From NCBI RefSeq assembly GCF_963678635.1, contig NC_087069.1, forward strand, positions 22,290,360-22,354,359: 64,000 bases of DNA. Direction: 5' to 3'. The position numbers and the translations under genes were made by a program. Positions 33,101 to 44,567 of the stretch are shown here, piece after piece. Position 1 is the stretch's first letter; each line of letters opens with the position of its first letter. The DNA comes from Symsagittifera roscoffensis. Taxonomy: Eukaryota > Xenacoelomorpha > Acoela > Convolutidae. A model generated the notes under the pieces. It was not told where the DNA came from. It did not search any database and saw only the letters and a list, made by a program, of their open reading frames with translations.

Positions 33101-33303
33101 CAGGAACCAGTACAACCACTATCTTCTCTAACTCTCCTTTTCTGCTGCCCCATTTTCGATCCATCTTTTCAAGCTATTCGTCATGCGATCTTTTCTTCCA
33201 TCTTGTCACACCAAATCTTTGTCAGTGGCTCCTTCTCTAAAGGTTGAAGATCAGTCCTGACTGCTTCCTTGGTAAAAGTTTCATCGAACTGTAGGCACCA
33301 CTA

Positions 33304-33525
33304 TCATCTCCATGCCATCTGCCGCGTTATCGAAGACTTTCTCACTCGGAACAGACAGCGATCACTATCAGGGTTTTGATACACTTCCCTGTCCAAGTAT
33401 CCTGCTCTGGTATCCACCAGTAATGTGTGGATCGCCAACTCAGATTTTTTTGATTCCGAGCTCGAGTTCCTGTCTGAGTACGTGTCAATCTCCGATTTCC
33501 GCGAGGCGCAGACTCTGATGTGCAT
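33304..33525 (-). pseudogene. gypsy pol linker before integrase, copy 1
   Basis: A 73-codon frame, hydrophilic and Ser/Glu/Lys-rich at the start, ending in LAIHTLLVDTRAGYLDREVY. It is continuous in concept with the KTVSFEEPDQ-type sequence just upstream (33,537-33,727), which is the linker between RNase H and integrase in this element type. Confidence 0.45.
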
Positions 33526-33536
33526 GACCTACTCAT

Positions 33537-34004
33537 TCATCCAAACTCCCCGGAAAAAACTTGGTCCACCTGTTCTTGTCCATTTACGTATCCACTGCCT
33601 TCAACGTCCGATTCCCCGGACAAACTCTCCTGCTTCAACTTTTTCGACCCGACTTCTATCAGTTCCTGATCAGGCTCCTCAAAACTAACTGTTTTCATCC
33701 GAATCCCGATCTCCTCTTCCTTTTCCTTGATTTGCATGAACATCACTGCGTCCTCCTGCATAATCTCTTTTCCTCTCATAGCCAACGGCGCAACATTCAA
33801 GGCTACCCTTTCTTCTCCAAAACGCCTAGGCTTGGGCGTGGCAAAGTCATACACCTTCGTTCTGGTCGATTCTTCAACATACGCAAACTGTGTGTGATGC
33901 AGCACGGCAACATTTTTGTCTATAAAACATGGATCCATCGACGCTGATAACGCCGCCATTCTCCTTTCACTAGTCTCAATTGCTCTCATCCTCTGAGTTT
34001 GCAC
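33537..34004 (-). pseudogene. chimeric ORF across the tandem-duplication junction
   Basis: A 155-codon frame made by the duplication: its first 92 codons are the conserved unknown ORF also seen at 25,153-25,542 (ending MFMQI), and the rest is pol linker (KEKEEEIGIRMKTVSFEEPD, QESLSGESDVEGSG). The fusion point is at about 33,728, exactly the junction, and happens to stay in frame. It is a by-product, not an ancestral gene. Confidence 0.75.
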
Positions 34005-35272
34005 TACGGACTCTGATCCGACTAACCTTATTCGTAGTAGCCTGTAATCATTTCAAGCTTCTGTAATCATTCCAAGCTTCCAAGCTTCTGGTATGCTGTC
34101 AACAACCTTGGGATCCTGGACACTTCCCCATTTCTCTTGTCATAAGGTCTTAGGTACACCATTTGATGTAGACCTCCGCCTGACCTACTTTCATTTTGCC
34201 CATTCGGTCCCGGAAAAGATTGTTGAAACTGATGGCAATCAATTCGGTTACAGCGATTTTGCCATACAGCAAATCGTTTATCATTGCTTCCCGCAAGACA
34301 TTCTGAGCGCAGCAGTTAAAAGTGCTTCCCTCAATTACAGAGAAGAGGTTCAATTACAGCAACGACCTTCTGTAAGTTCCTACCCTAGGGTCAGGAACTC
34401 CAAACGTCACTGCTGGTCCATATACGACAGTCACGAATTCCATGACCGTCCTTATCAGTACCAGATGATCGATCTTCTTCTCTCTGAATTGTCTCATACT
34501 GTCCGCTACCGAAGCGATTATGCTACAAAAGGAACCGTATCATGTTGTGTCTCAAGTCCCTCGTCTTTGTCCAAGAGGCCGTCGCTCTCTGGAGGTCAAA
34601 TTTTGTCTCATTTGTCTAGGTTACCTCGTTAGGGTATTGAACTCGCCAGAGGTCATCGCAAACAGCGTCAGAAGACCAGCCAGGCGGAAATTTTGTATAA
34701 CACCACAGGACTTATGGACAATTTGATATTTGCCCGGAAAAATTACTTGATCATGTCGTGCAACGTTTCGGGATAATGCCTAGCCAGAAGGACGCGGTCC
34801 AAACTGTTCACAACCCATCCAGCGTACTATCAGTCCTGACGTGGCCATCCGTTTCTTTCCACGTTTCCTGTAGATAACGCCTCTAAACTCATCCTATTCA
34901 TACTGTCCATAAAATTGGCGTTGTCCCTTCTTCGTTCACCTGATCAATAGACTTTGGCAATTTTTATTACTCTTTGCGATCATTGGTAGTGCTCGCTGGA
35001 ACGCATCCGTCCTAGCGCTCCAATCCGAGGAGTCAAAGGCAGCCACTTGTTGGCTTCCGATTTCTTCCACAGAGTCAACGCTTCTATTTGAGCCTCTGTC
35101 TGTTCACCGTTCCTTCTCGTGGAATTTATTCATTAATCTTGTCATTTCGGAACCAAAAATCGTTCGACATGTCGACGATTCTCTTGTGGTCATCGTTTGT
35201 TTCAGGCTTCATTTTTATTTAGCTGTTGAAATAGGAGATTCCATGATGTTATTTATTGCTGGCCACACAGCA

Positions 35273-36764
35273 GCTTCTGCCGTTGCTGGGTTCTTGAGTC
35301 TGCTCAGGAGACCTCTGCAGTGCAAGTGGTCATTTATGCCCACAAACACGATCGTTATCGGATTCATATCGGTCTGTCTCTGAATCCCTATGGCATGGAC
35401 AAGGATTGCATCTTGTCCAGATCTGCTCCGCTAGCATTATCAAATCTGGCCAAAACAACGACTTCGAAGTGTTGATTCAGTCCGAATTTGCTTTTATCAT
35501 GATTTTTGCCTTTCTCATTTCCGCTTTGTCTTAAGCCGAGAACACGGACTCGTCAAACCTCAAGTCTCCATAGCGCTCGTTGTCACCTTCTTGCGCTACG
35601 AATTTTGGGTACATCTTTTCTTCACTAATATGGGCGATTGGATTTCTCACTTGTTTGAACATCTTAATATGCTGTCCATTGGTAGCTCTCTTTTTGATGA
35701 ACCTTCCAATTCTATCATCTTTACGCTTCTCACCATGGATATTTTTCACGTCTTGCAACGTCCTTGCATTGACTGAACCCATCGTTTTGTTGGAGGGCAG
35801 CCCTCAACATCAGGTAGCCTTAATGCCCTCGTCGAGCGGAAGTTAATTTCCTCTATTCTCAGACATTCAAATAGAGTAATCGAGCACAGTCTGTTGACCG
35901 ACAGGATCACATCTTCGAACATTCGCCTCGCGTCCGGAGCAAAACTGACCGTCTTCAAGTTCAACTTCATGAGGTCTTGTTTATTGAGATGGCAAGGAGA
36001 AGGCCTTGGACTCGTCCACATTAAGGAATCTTGGTCTATGTGACGTCCCTCACTAGGCTTAGGTGCCCCCGCATGTGAGTGACCTGGAGCATCAATTTGG
36101 TTGACCGTTCCAAGCCTCCTTCTGAGATGTATTTTCCTCCGCGCTGGACTTTTCGAACGTGCATCTGGATAACGTGAGCTCCTCGCGGTTTGTGATACCA
36201 CCGCGACTGATCCCAAACGCGTCTCCAAGCTAGGAGGCACAAAGTTGAAGATGGCTCGTACATCCGCTGATGCCACCAAACTTCATTCAATTTCCAGTTC
36301 ATCCAACCACTCCAGGATTAAGCGGTTCCTCCAGGCCTGTCCTATAATTGTGTTGAAGTCAATGCCATCGACAGTGAATCCTGATTGGTTCAGTGTTCTC
36401 AACTTGTACTCCAGATCCATCAAGACCAGTCTTCCCGCAATAAAGCTTGCCAGGTTACGGACTATGTTAGTCCATCGCAGATGGTCAACGCCCTACATTG
36501 GAAATTCTGCCATATTGCAGTCAACAGGCAGGACAACATGTTTTCCCAATTCGCTTTTTCTGAATCTGGGCCTCTGGACAAAATGTTAGTGCCTATCTAG
36601 ATAACTACGCTGGGAATTCTTCCTGGACTTACTATCTCTAACGGCACCACCGAAAGCCATAACGGTCGTGATACAAGAGGTCCTCAGACTCTGTAATTTT
36701 CTCACCAGGCTGTCTCCGAGTATCATGTGTGAAGTGCCGAGGGGTGTCTGCTGCAACTTCTGCA
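35273..36764. repeat. internal 1.48-kb duplication, unit a of copy 2
   Basis: Equivalent of 26,811-28,302 in the second 8.46-kb copy. Confidence 0.8.
35531..36279 (-). pseudogene. retroelement-associated ORF, unit a, copy 2
   Basis: Same as 27,069-27,817 with a few substitutions (for example a Gly-Thr in place of Ala-Thr in the basic linker). Same frameshift between 35,746-36,279 and 35,531-35,782. Confidence 0.35.
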
Positions 36765-38242
36765 TCTTCTGCCGATGCTGGGTTCTTGAGTCTGCTCAGG
36801 AGACCTCTGCAGTGCAGGTGGTCATTTGTGCCCACAAACACGATCGTTCGGATTCATATCGGTCTGCCTCTGAACCCCTATGGCATGGGCTAGGATTGCA
36901 TCTTGTCCAGAACTGCTCCACTAGCCTTATCACATCTGGCCAAAATAACGACTTCGACGTAATTATACGGTCCGAATTTGCTATTTTTATGATTTTTGTT
37001 TTTCTCATTTCCGCTTTGTCATGAGCGGAGAAGAAGGACTAGTCAAACTTGAACTTCAAGTCTCCATAGTGCCCCTCGTCACCTTTTTGCGTTACGAACT
37101 TGAGGTACATCCTTTCTTCACTAAAATGGGCGGTTGCAATTCTCACTGTCCATTGGTAGCTCTCTTTTTGATGAGCATTCCACGTCTATCATCTTGACGC
37201 TTCTCATCATGGTTCTTTTTCACGTCTTGCAACGTCCTTACCTTGACTGGACCCATCGTTTTGTTGGAGTGCAGTCCCTCAACATCAGGTAGCCTTAATG
37301 CCCTCGTCGAGCTGAAGTTAATTTCATCTGCTCTCAGCCAATCAACTAGAGTGATCAAGTACAGTCCATTGACAGACAGGGTCACATCTCCCAACATTCG
37401 CCTCGCGTCTGCAGCAAAACTGACCGTCTGCAAGTTCAATTTCATGAGGTCTTGTTTATTGAGATCGCAAGGAGAAGGCCTTGGACTCGTCCACATTAAG
37501 GAATATTGGTCTTTGTGACGTCCCGCTCTAGGCTTAAGTGCCCCGGCAAGCGAGGGACTTGGAGCATCAAGTTGTTTGACCGGTCCAAGCCTCCTGCTGG
37601 TATGTATTGTCCTCCGCGCTGACTTTCCGAACGTGCATCTGGATAACGTGAGCTCCTCATGGTTTGTGATACCACCGCGACTGATCCCAAACGCGTCTCC
37701 AAGCTAGGAGGCACAAAGTTGAAGATGGCTCGTACGTCCGCTGATGCATCCACACTTCATTCAATTTCCAGTTCATCCAACCGCTCCAGGATTAAGCGGT
37801 TCCTCCAGGCCTGTCCTTCAATTGTGTCGAAGTGAATGCCATCGACAGTGAATCTTGATTGGTCAAGTGTTCTCAACTTGTACTCCAGATCCATCAAGAC
37901 CAGTCTTCCCGCAATAAAGCATGCCAGTTTACGGACTATGTTAGTCCATCGCAGATGGTCAACGCCCTACATTGGAAATTCTGCCATATTGCAGTCAACA
38001 GGCAGACCAACATGTTTTCCCAATTCGTTTTTTCTGAATCTGGGCCTCTGGACAAAAGGTTAGTGCCTATCTAGATAATTACGCTGGGAATTCTTCCTGA
38101 AATTACTAGCTCTAACGGCACCACCGAAAGCCATAAGGGTCGTGATCCAAGAGGTCCTCAGACTCTGCAATATTCTCACCAGGCTGTTTCCGAGTATCAG
38201 GTGTGAAGTTCCGAATGGTGTCTGCTGCAACTTCAGTGACTG
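36765..38242. repeat. internal 1.48-kb duplication, unit b of copy 2
   Basis: Equivalent of 28,303-29,780 in the second 8.46-kb copy. Confidence 0.8.
37143..37753 (-). pseudogene. retroelement-associated ORF, unit b, copy 2
   Basis: Same as 28,681-29,291, split at the same place. Confidence 0.35.
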
Positions 38243-39316
38243 GGTTCTAAAAGAAACATGAAAACATGCGCCCTCATCTGAATCTGGTACTCTGGGAAAC
38301 TCGCTCCGGATTCTGGTTGTTTTTCGGCGCATCTATTACCCGGTTCAATTTCTTTGAAAACTTCCTTATCTGCCTTCTCGGAGCCTATTCCAATTTCACT
38401 CGTCTCGTACGGTTTCATCTCAACTGCCCGATTTATCTCCTCGGAAAGCGTCAGTCTTCCGGCATCATCGATTGTTCCATAGGTGTAGGCCATGATCCGA
38501 CCAGCTGTTTCAAATATCTCTCGCATGGTCTTTTACACTACTGGATCTTCCAGGGTGTCGCTTGGTCCGGGATCGTCAGTTTTTCAGAACCTGACGTCAC
38601 TTGCTACTCAATTGTCTGACTTAGTTCTCCTCTGGCTTTCGGCAACTCTACAGCTTGCTTCCTGCGAGGGAAATTCCTCTCAGGTTTCTCAAAAATGTTT
38701 GTTTGAGGTGCTCCAAATTATGCTTGTGCTCTCTCTTCAGCCGGGCTATTTCTTCTTCTTGTCTCCTATTTGCGTCTTGGAAAACTTTTCTCCACACGTC
38801 CCGTTCTTGATCCTCTCCAACTGATCTCCTTTATCACTGATATCCTTCATCGTCTCGTTCATTGGACTTCTTCTACTGTCGCCGGTTTCGGTGGAACAGC
38901 TGCTCTAAGTTTCGAGCTAGATGACGCAGCCTTGCTGCTCGCTTCCTGATGCACACTCCGCAAGCCAGGCCTAGTTTTGGTGGGGAGAGCCATCTCACCT
39001 GGTTGGTAGGTCCCAATCTAGGCTCGTTCACCAAGTCACTTCCTGAGAGCGCCCCGTTTCCCGACCTCTTTTCCCTTATGTTTGGGCTGTCTAGTACTAC
39101 CTGCCGTTCATAAGCGGCCATCAATTAGACTTCTGTGGGGCAGTCCCCATGGTTCTCATGCCCCAATATGTTCATTAAGGCGGCCAGCTACATAATTACT
39201 TCTGGGTCTTCCAGAGCGAAGTCTAGATCCATCAGCCGGGAATAAACCGCATCTATCACTGGCTCAACGTAGACCTCTGCAAGGTTCATCAACTCATTCA
39301 GTTCGATTTTATCCAT
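38233..39316 (-). pseudogene. Gag-like leader ORF with coiled coil, copy 2
   Basis: Equivalent of 29,813-30,854: ATG at 39,316, frame 38,873-39,124, then frame 38,233-38,526. A 1-nt difference near 38,312 makes the last frame longer here (97 codons) than in copy 1 (83 codons). Confidence 0.35.
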
Positions 39317-39321
39317 TCCGT

Positions 39322-40647
39322 ATAATTTAATTTTGATTAACTGTTTCACAAATTTAACTTTGCTGAGTAATTGAATGATTAATCAGGATCTGACTCTCAA
39401 AGTTACGTTTCGACGATCATGTCTATAGGACACTTTGTTTTCATTCATTGAAAGGGCGCTTAAAACAAACTTCAATTATATTTAAAAGTATCATTCAATT
39501 GGAGATTTTGGGAAAATGATCGAAGAATGGACAGTCCACGCTTTAGATCATGCCTGTATCTTAAAACACAGAACATTCGTGGTAACTATGTCACCTGAGT
39601 GTTTGGTCCTAACATGTCAGGCACAAGAACCTTAACACAATCTGCACATAGAATTACATAACCTAAAACCTAAGGCTCTGAAAACCTAGAGAACTGGCTT
39701 GGTGTTCCTGGCCTACAATCTCATCCTTACTCTCACTCTATCTCAACCCTAACCTGGAACCTCCCTCTATTCGGATCATACCCAGGAAACAAGAAGTCCC
39801 TCAACCTGATTAGAGATAAAACCTAGTATTCAGGGTCCACGTGCTGCTTTACTGTCGCTCTGACCATAAACCACAAGTTTTTCCCTGGTATCTGTGACGC
39901 TGCTAGCGGCAGTGCAACTACATCCCCTACTCTATGCCTTTTCTTCCATTAAAACTCTAGGTTATTCTTTTCTCTCCTAAAAGGAGATTCTAATGCTGTC
40001 CTAAACTCACGTCTGCAGTTATTGCTATCGCACATGTTCTTTCTGTGAGTGGGGGTCAGTTCTGGCCAAGCGAGGGTCAGTTCGGGATAAGCGAGGGTCA
40101 GTTCTGGCCAGCCCAGGAGGAGTGCCGTCTGGCACGCCTCAGCTTTTTCTGGCTCCCGCAGTCTACGTCCTGTATTTTTAGATTTCGGGTCCGTTTTCAT
40201 CTCATTCAACCAGTCCAAAAACCGCAAGATTGTGAGCTCTGGCTCCTAGGATTGCTGGAGCTCGTCATCGGCTTCCATTGTAGGTTTGGATCCGTCATGC
40301 CGATCCTCCTCTTCGTACGGTAAGGTTTCATTGTCAGGTTCAATCACCTCAAATCCCGGTCCAAAAGTAAACTTACCCTCTCTTATAGAGTCTCATTCCC
40401 GTCGCTTTCCCTCTATTGCCCTTCTCATTGACCTCACAGGCTGGGTCCATCATGAAGTAATCACAATTATCAATGTCACCGGGTTTGAACCAGACTTCCG
40501 ATTAGGGGTTATGTGGTTTGATGTTCGCAAAGTGCTCGGTTCCTTCCGGAAAACGTCCTTAAGGATACACCTCTGTAATCATGAATGAACCTCTCCCTTC
40601 TTCAACAGTTTCTTTGTGCCCTTAGGCGGTATAACCTTCTTGAAAAC
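39322..40647. other. non-coding and degraded stretch after integrase, copy 2
   Basis: Equivalent of 30,860-32,185, including the 21-nt tandem units at 40,051-40,112 and the 92-codon frame 39,949-40,227. Confidence 0.45.
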
Positions 40648-40869
40648 TCATACGTAATCTCTCACTGAACAGTCCTTGGCTCCAGCCATTCTCTTATCGA
40701 AATTCCTCGTTTGTCTCGCCCTAGCTTGCTGAGTATTGCGTCTGCGCAGAGCATTCAGCTCTTGCTGACGTCTAATCAAGACCCTGTCATATACCTGTGG
40801 TGATGTCTTCTTGCCTTCATACTCAGGGTAGAAAAAGGTCAGTGGCAAAGCTATCTCGTGTCCTGTCAA
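40648..40869 (-). pseudogene. gypsy pol C-terminal domain after integrase, copy 2
   Basis: Same as 32,186-32,407, with identical protein landmarks (MTGHEIALPLTFF, RQTRNFDKRMAG). Confidence 0.6.
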
Positions 40870-40897
40870 TATTTGTGGTGGAGTGTTGCGTACTATT

Positions 40898-41562
40898 CTA
40901 GATTCCCATCACTTGCGGCCGATATCTGTCCCAGACTATCTTGTATCGGGAACAACACACCCCTAACTTTGAGACCAATGGGCGATTCTGTCGCTCAACC
41001 AGGCCAATTAGATGGTGATGGTATGCTGTCGAATGAGCCTGTGCCACCTGTAACCGTCGCATCGGCTCTTTCGTGAGTTCGCCCACAAATGCGGCGCCAT
41101 TATCCGATTAGAACGTCATAGGAGACCCATGCTTGGCAATCTAGTCGTTAAAGAAATGATTACAGGTCTCTTCCGCTGAGGCTGTTATGCATGGAACAAC
41201 TTCCGCATACTTCGTGAAATGATCGTTAATCACCAACACCTGATTTTAAACGCTGTCCGTCATGCATATCTTCTGGTGGTCTATCTGCACCACATCGTTG
41301 AATTCTGAAGACTCTATTGACTACAATGGGAACTTCAGCTTTCTTGGGTCCCTTAATTGTTGACACGACAGGCAGACTGTCAGGAGTTTTTGCTAAGACT
41401 TATATATCCCTTGATGCCCAATCTGGTCTTAAGGCCTAAACAAAATTTCATTCTATTGCTTTATTTTTTTTTATAAAACTTTGTCTTCGTCTCTCCTTTT
41501 ACAGGCCACGATTCCATCTTTGTTCAAATAGAAACGTCCCTTCTTCTGCATGAAGTACTGTC
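40898..41562 (-). pseudogene. Ty3/gypsy integrase, broken, copy 2
   Basis: Same layout and the same three in-frame stops as copy 1 (32,436-33,100), with GLVERQNR at the catalytic Glu. The N-terminal part includes KGRFYLNKDGIVACKRRD and CLSCQQ. Shared stops show that the integrase was already dead before the 8.46-kb duplication. Confidence 0.75.
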
Positions 41563-41766
41563 TCAGGAACCAGTACAACCACTATCTTCTCTAACTCTCC
41601 TTTTCTGCTGCCCCATTTTCGATCCATCTTTTCAAGCTATTCGTCATTCGATCTTTTCTTCCATCTTGTCACACCAAATCTTTGTCAGTGGCTCCTTCTC
41701 TAAAGGTTGAAGATCAGTCCTGACTGCTTCCTTGGTAAAAGTTTCATCGAACTGTAGGCACCACTA

Positions 41767-41988
41767 TCATCTCCAGGCCATCTGCCGCGTTATCGAAGAC
41801 TTTCTCACTCGGAACAGACAGCGATCACTATCAGGGTTTTGATACACTTCCCTGTCCAAGTATCCTGCTCTGGTATCCACCAGTAATGTGTGGATCGCCA
41901 ACTCAGATTTTTTTGATTCCGAGCTCGAGTTCCTGTCTGAGTACTTGTCAATCTCCGATTTCCGCGAGGCGCAGACTCTGATGTGCAT
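41767..41988 (-). pseudogene. gypsy pol linker before integrase, copy 2
   Basis: Equivalent of 33,304-33,525, differing by a Thr-to-Lys change near the start. Confidence 0.45.
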
Positions 41989-42243
41989 GACCTACTCATT
42001 CATCCAAACTCCCCGGAAAAAACTTGGTCCACCTGTTCTTGTCCATTTACGTATCCACTGCCTTCAACGTCCGATTCCCCGGACAAACTCTCCTGCTTCA
42101 ACTTTTTCGACCCGACTTCTATCAGTTCCTGATCAGGCTCCTCAAAACTAACTGTCTTCATCCGAATCCCGATCTCCTCTTCCTTTTCCTTGAAGATGGT
42201 CTCATTGAAAGGCTTTGGGGAATTGAGGATACTAGCTGCTGAA

Positions 42244-42441
42244 CTACTGTCCTACAATCCCTTTTGTTTTCTTTTTGCTGGCGTCTTGAAGATTTATCCG
42301 TACCTTCCTCGAGGGTTTTATACGTACCTTATCACTGACACTCAGCAATATTATTGGTGCTGCCCATTCGTGGTCAGCTGTAGTCATTTCTCTTTCCAAC
42401 AATCCTACCACCATCTGCATAACTTCTGATAAGACCAACAC
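42244..42441 (-). pseudogene. gypsy RNase H-integrase linker fragment
   Basis: A 65-codon frame (VLSEVMQMVVGLLEREMTT, SVSDKVRIKPSRK). It is the unique, unduplicated upstream continuation of the linker in copy 2. Only about 330 bp separate it from the truncated reverse transcriptase, so most of RT and all of RNase H are missing. Confidence 0.5.
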
Positions 42442-42774
42442 CGTTCGTTTTATCTAGCAGTGAGAGAATGTTTATGTTCAACCAGACAGAAGAATTCCCC
42501 TTGAACCAGGTTTGAACGAAGCAACAGATCTAAGCGCATCGGTTCCTTCTTGGATAAGATCTCAATTGTTGCCGCTTTCTCCAATGTTGATTCAATGTGT
42601 CCCGGAATTGTTTGTCCTGATTTATCCAACTATCTCGTCAAGGGAAGTGCTCCGTAAGTCTTTTTGTCTAAAAACGAGAATTTTTCTATGGTTTCCGCCT
42701 GATTGGCCTGTTTTTTGTTAAAATTTTTCTTAAAAGTTAGTTTTCTTGCTGAGGCTGTCAGCATTCTGGTTCAA

Positions 42775-42995
42775 GTGTGGTGAAAAAACTTGTCGTCTCC
42801 AAATTTCTAGAGACTTTCTTCTATGCGCGGTATTCGGTAGGCGTACTTCAGGGTCACTGCGTTCACGTAGCGAAAGTCGCAGCAGATTCTTAGCTGTCCC
42901 CTCATCTTTTTAGCCATGACAACACCACAAGCCCAGGGTGTCTTTGAGAGTTCTATCAAATCGTTTTCGAGCAGCACTTCTATTACTGTTCGCAC
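42775..42995 (-). pseudogene. Ty3/gypsy reverse transcriptase, N-terminal piece only
   Basis: Frame 42,807-42,995 reads LLENDLIELSKTPWACGVVM then QLRICCDFRYVNAVT and YRIPRIEESL, the fingers part (RT blocks 1-2) of Ty3/gypsy polymerases. After a stop it goes on with KFGDDKFF and ends by about 42,775. The palm with the YVDD catalytic Asp pair, the thumb and RNase H are deleted. A functional RT in this family would be about 500 residues with RNase H; about 75 remain. Confidence 0.85.
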
Positions 42996-43700
42996 GCCTC
43001 CGATTCATGAGGTGTCATGCGCCTCGCTCCCTTTCAATGGAGTAGGGTAACTTTTTCTAGCTGATCTCGTGCTCGACGGAATTACAACAACCAATATCAC
43101 CTTTTTGTACTGAAAAACGTCTCAGTTCCGATTTAATACTGCCCTTAGCAGTTCAAACTCACCATCCCCTGCCTTACGTCTTAGATGCTTTATTTCTGTA
43201 TAAACCTTTTGTCAGACTCTGATTCATATGAATAGGGCAGTTCCTGAAAATTTGAGCAGTTCGGTAAGCCATCATCTCTTTCAGATCTCATTGAAAATGT
43301 TTTAATTAAAGATTTCAATTCATATTTTCTTTTTAAAACCAGATCTTTATTTGAGTGAGTTGGACAGTCTTTTAATCAATGCTTCTCAGGTTAGGCCTTT
43401 CTTCATAGTCCGTCCTCATGAAGCGTAGCAAAGTTTCGTTCCAAGCTGGATTGAAACAGTTGTGTCCAGTGTATTCCTAAATAAACTCACACAGAGACCG
43501 TCCGGTATTATAGGAAAGCTCCGGCCTGAAACTGCTGAACTCTGACTGTTTCGGTTTAGTAACACGCAAACCTGCTTACTACCACTCAAGGGATTTAAAT
43601 TTCTCTTCCTAACGATCGCTACTATTGTCTGCCTGTGCTGTAATTTTGTTTTTCTGTCTAAGAATATCGGTATCCTATTCTCATCAGTTATTATCCTATT
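42996..43700 (-). other. degraded pol interval between protease and RT
   Basis: No frame above 60 codons. Isolated pieces such as PIHMNQSLTKG and short Leu-rich runs suggest eroded pol connection sequence. Nothing is supported beyond that. Confidence 0.3.
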
Positions 43701-44250
43701 TACTGGTCGCTTAACAGCTTCCTGTCTGAGTTTCTAATCCTTATTAGTACATTGTTAAGGCCGATCAGCACGTCAAATTTCCTGACGAAGTCACGTCCTA
43801 GGATGAAGTGATCCGAATCAACCAGGTTCTCCGCCACGAGAAAACTCATCCAAAGATTCCGTCCTCCCAAGTGGAGGACTGTTTTTGGTGTTCTTCCGGC
43901 CACGTAGATGCTTCCTGTCTGAGTTTCTAATCCTTATTAGTACATTGTTAAGGCCGACCAGCACGTCAAATTTCCTGACGAAGTCACGTCCCAGGATGCA
44001 GTGATCCGAATCAACCAGGTTCTCCGCCACGAGAAAACTCATCCAAAGTTTCCGTCCTCCCAAGTGGAGGACTGTTTTTGGTGTTCTTCCGGCCACGTAG
44101 ATGGCTCCGCGGTTAGCGGCTACCAATCCTAAGTTCGTCGGTATCAGGTCTTTTCTGGTGAAACCCATCATTTCTCATGTCTACTGATTCTGTGTCTAGG
44201 AGTCCTGTTTCTCCGATCTTCTGTTATTGGTGGCCAGCAGATGTGCAGTC
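43700..44250 (-). pseudogene. gypsy aspartic protease, active site altered, C-terminus duplicated
   Basis: Before a frameshift near 44,170 the frame reads KIGETGLLDTESVDM, where the retropepsin Asp-Thr-Gly is Asp-Thr-Glu (44,188-44,196). The next frame (43,818-44,171) has MGFTRKDLIPTNLGLVAANR, GRTPKTVLHLGG and the second conserved block CILGRDFVRKFDV; the latter half is then repeated at 43,700-43,903. The protease normally matures Gag-Pol. The changed glycine and the duplication make activity very unlikely. Confidence 0.7.
43718..44103. repeat. 193-bp tandem duplication inside the protease region
   Basis: Two direct units, 43,718-43,910 and 43,911-44,103, starting CTTCCTGTCTGAGTTTC, with only a few mismatches. 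It repeats the protease segment GRTPKTVLHLGGR...FILGRDFVRKFDV. Confidence 0.9.
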
Positions 44251-44348
44251 ACATCTGCTTCGTAATCGATGTGCACTGCATCTTGTTCCATCATGGTGCC
44301 ATGACCAATTCTACGGACATTCATCTCTTCCTGGCCCAAGTATATCTG

Positions 44349-44567
44349 TCATACTTGGTAATTGTCTGTCGTGACGTAGGTCTTGGTATAAATACTAATC
44401 CCATCCACGTTTAACACCACTTGCTTTGGTCCGTATACTTCCACGTAACGTCTGCGAAGTTTCATCATTCGAATTTCACCTGTTGTTAACAAGGCTGGCA
44501 GAACTGTCGTTTCGGTGCGCGGTTCTGCTTGTCTCAGAAAATCCTCATAAGTATCCAGATGCATCAT
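44349..44567 (-). pseudogene. gypsy pre-protease region
   Basis: A 72-codon frame (MMHLDTYEDFLRQAEPRTE, VYGPKQVVLNVDGISIYT). The same segment occurs twice more, at 49,611-49,795 and 50,036-50,250, always near a protease piece, so it belongs to the Gag-Pol of this family just before the protease. Exact function unknown. Confidence 0.55.

Larger units (their letters stand above)
25266..33727. repeat. 8.46-kb tandem duplication, copy 1
   Basis: Directly followed by copy 2 (33,728-42,190) with a constant offset of 8,462 bp, becoming 8,463 after a 1-nt difference in a T run near 41,465. The copies are nearly identical, but I spotted at least ten substitutions (for example 27,537/35,999 and 29,197/37,659) and several 1-nt indels, so copy 2 is not simply the same read placed twice. 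The junction shares a 3-bp TGA with both outer edges. Confidence 0.9.
33728..42190. repeat. 8.46-kb tandem duplication, copy 2
   Basis: Second unit of the tandem pair. Its right edge (CCTTTTCCTTGA at 42,185-42,193) continues into unique gypsy pol linker, and its left edge abuts the same CCTTTTCCTTGA of copy 1. In the minus direction of the retroelement each unit begins in the pol linker before integrase and ends inside the conserved ORF at MFMQI. Confidence 0.9.
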
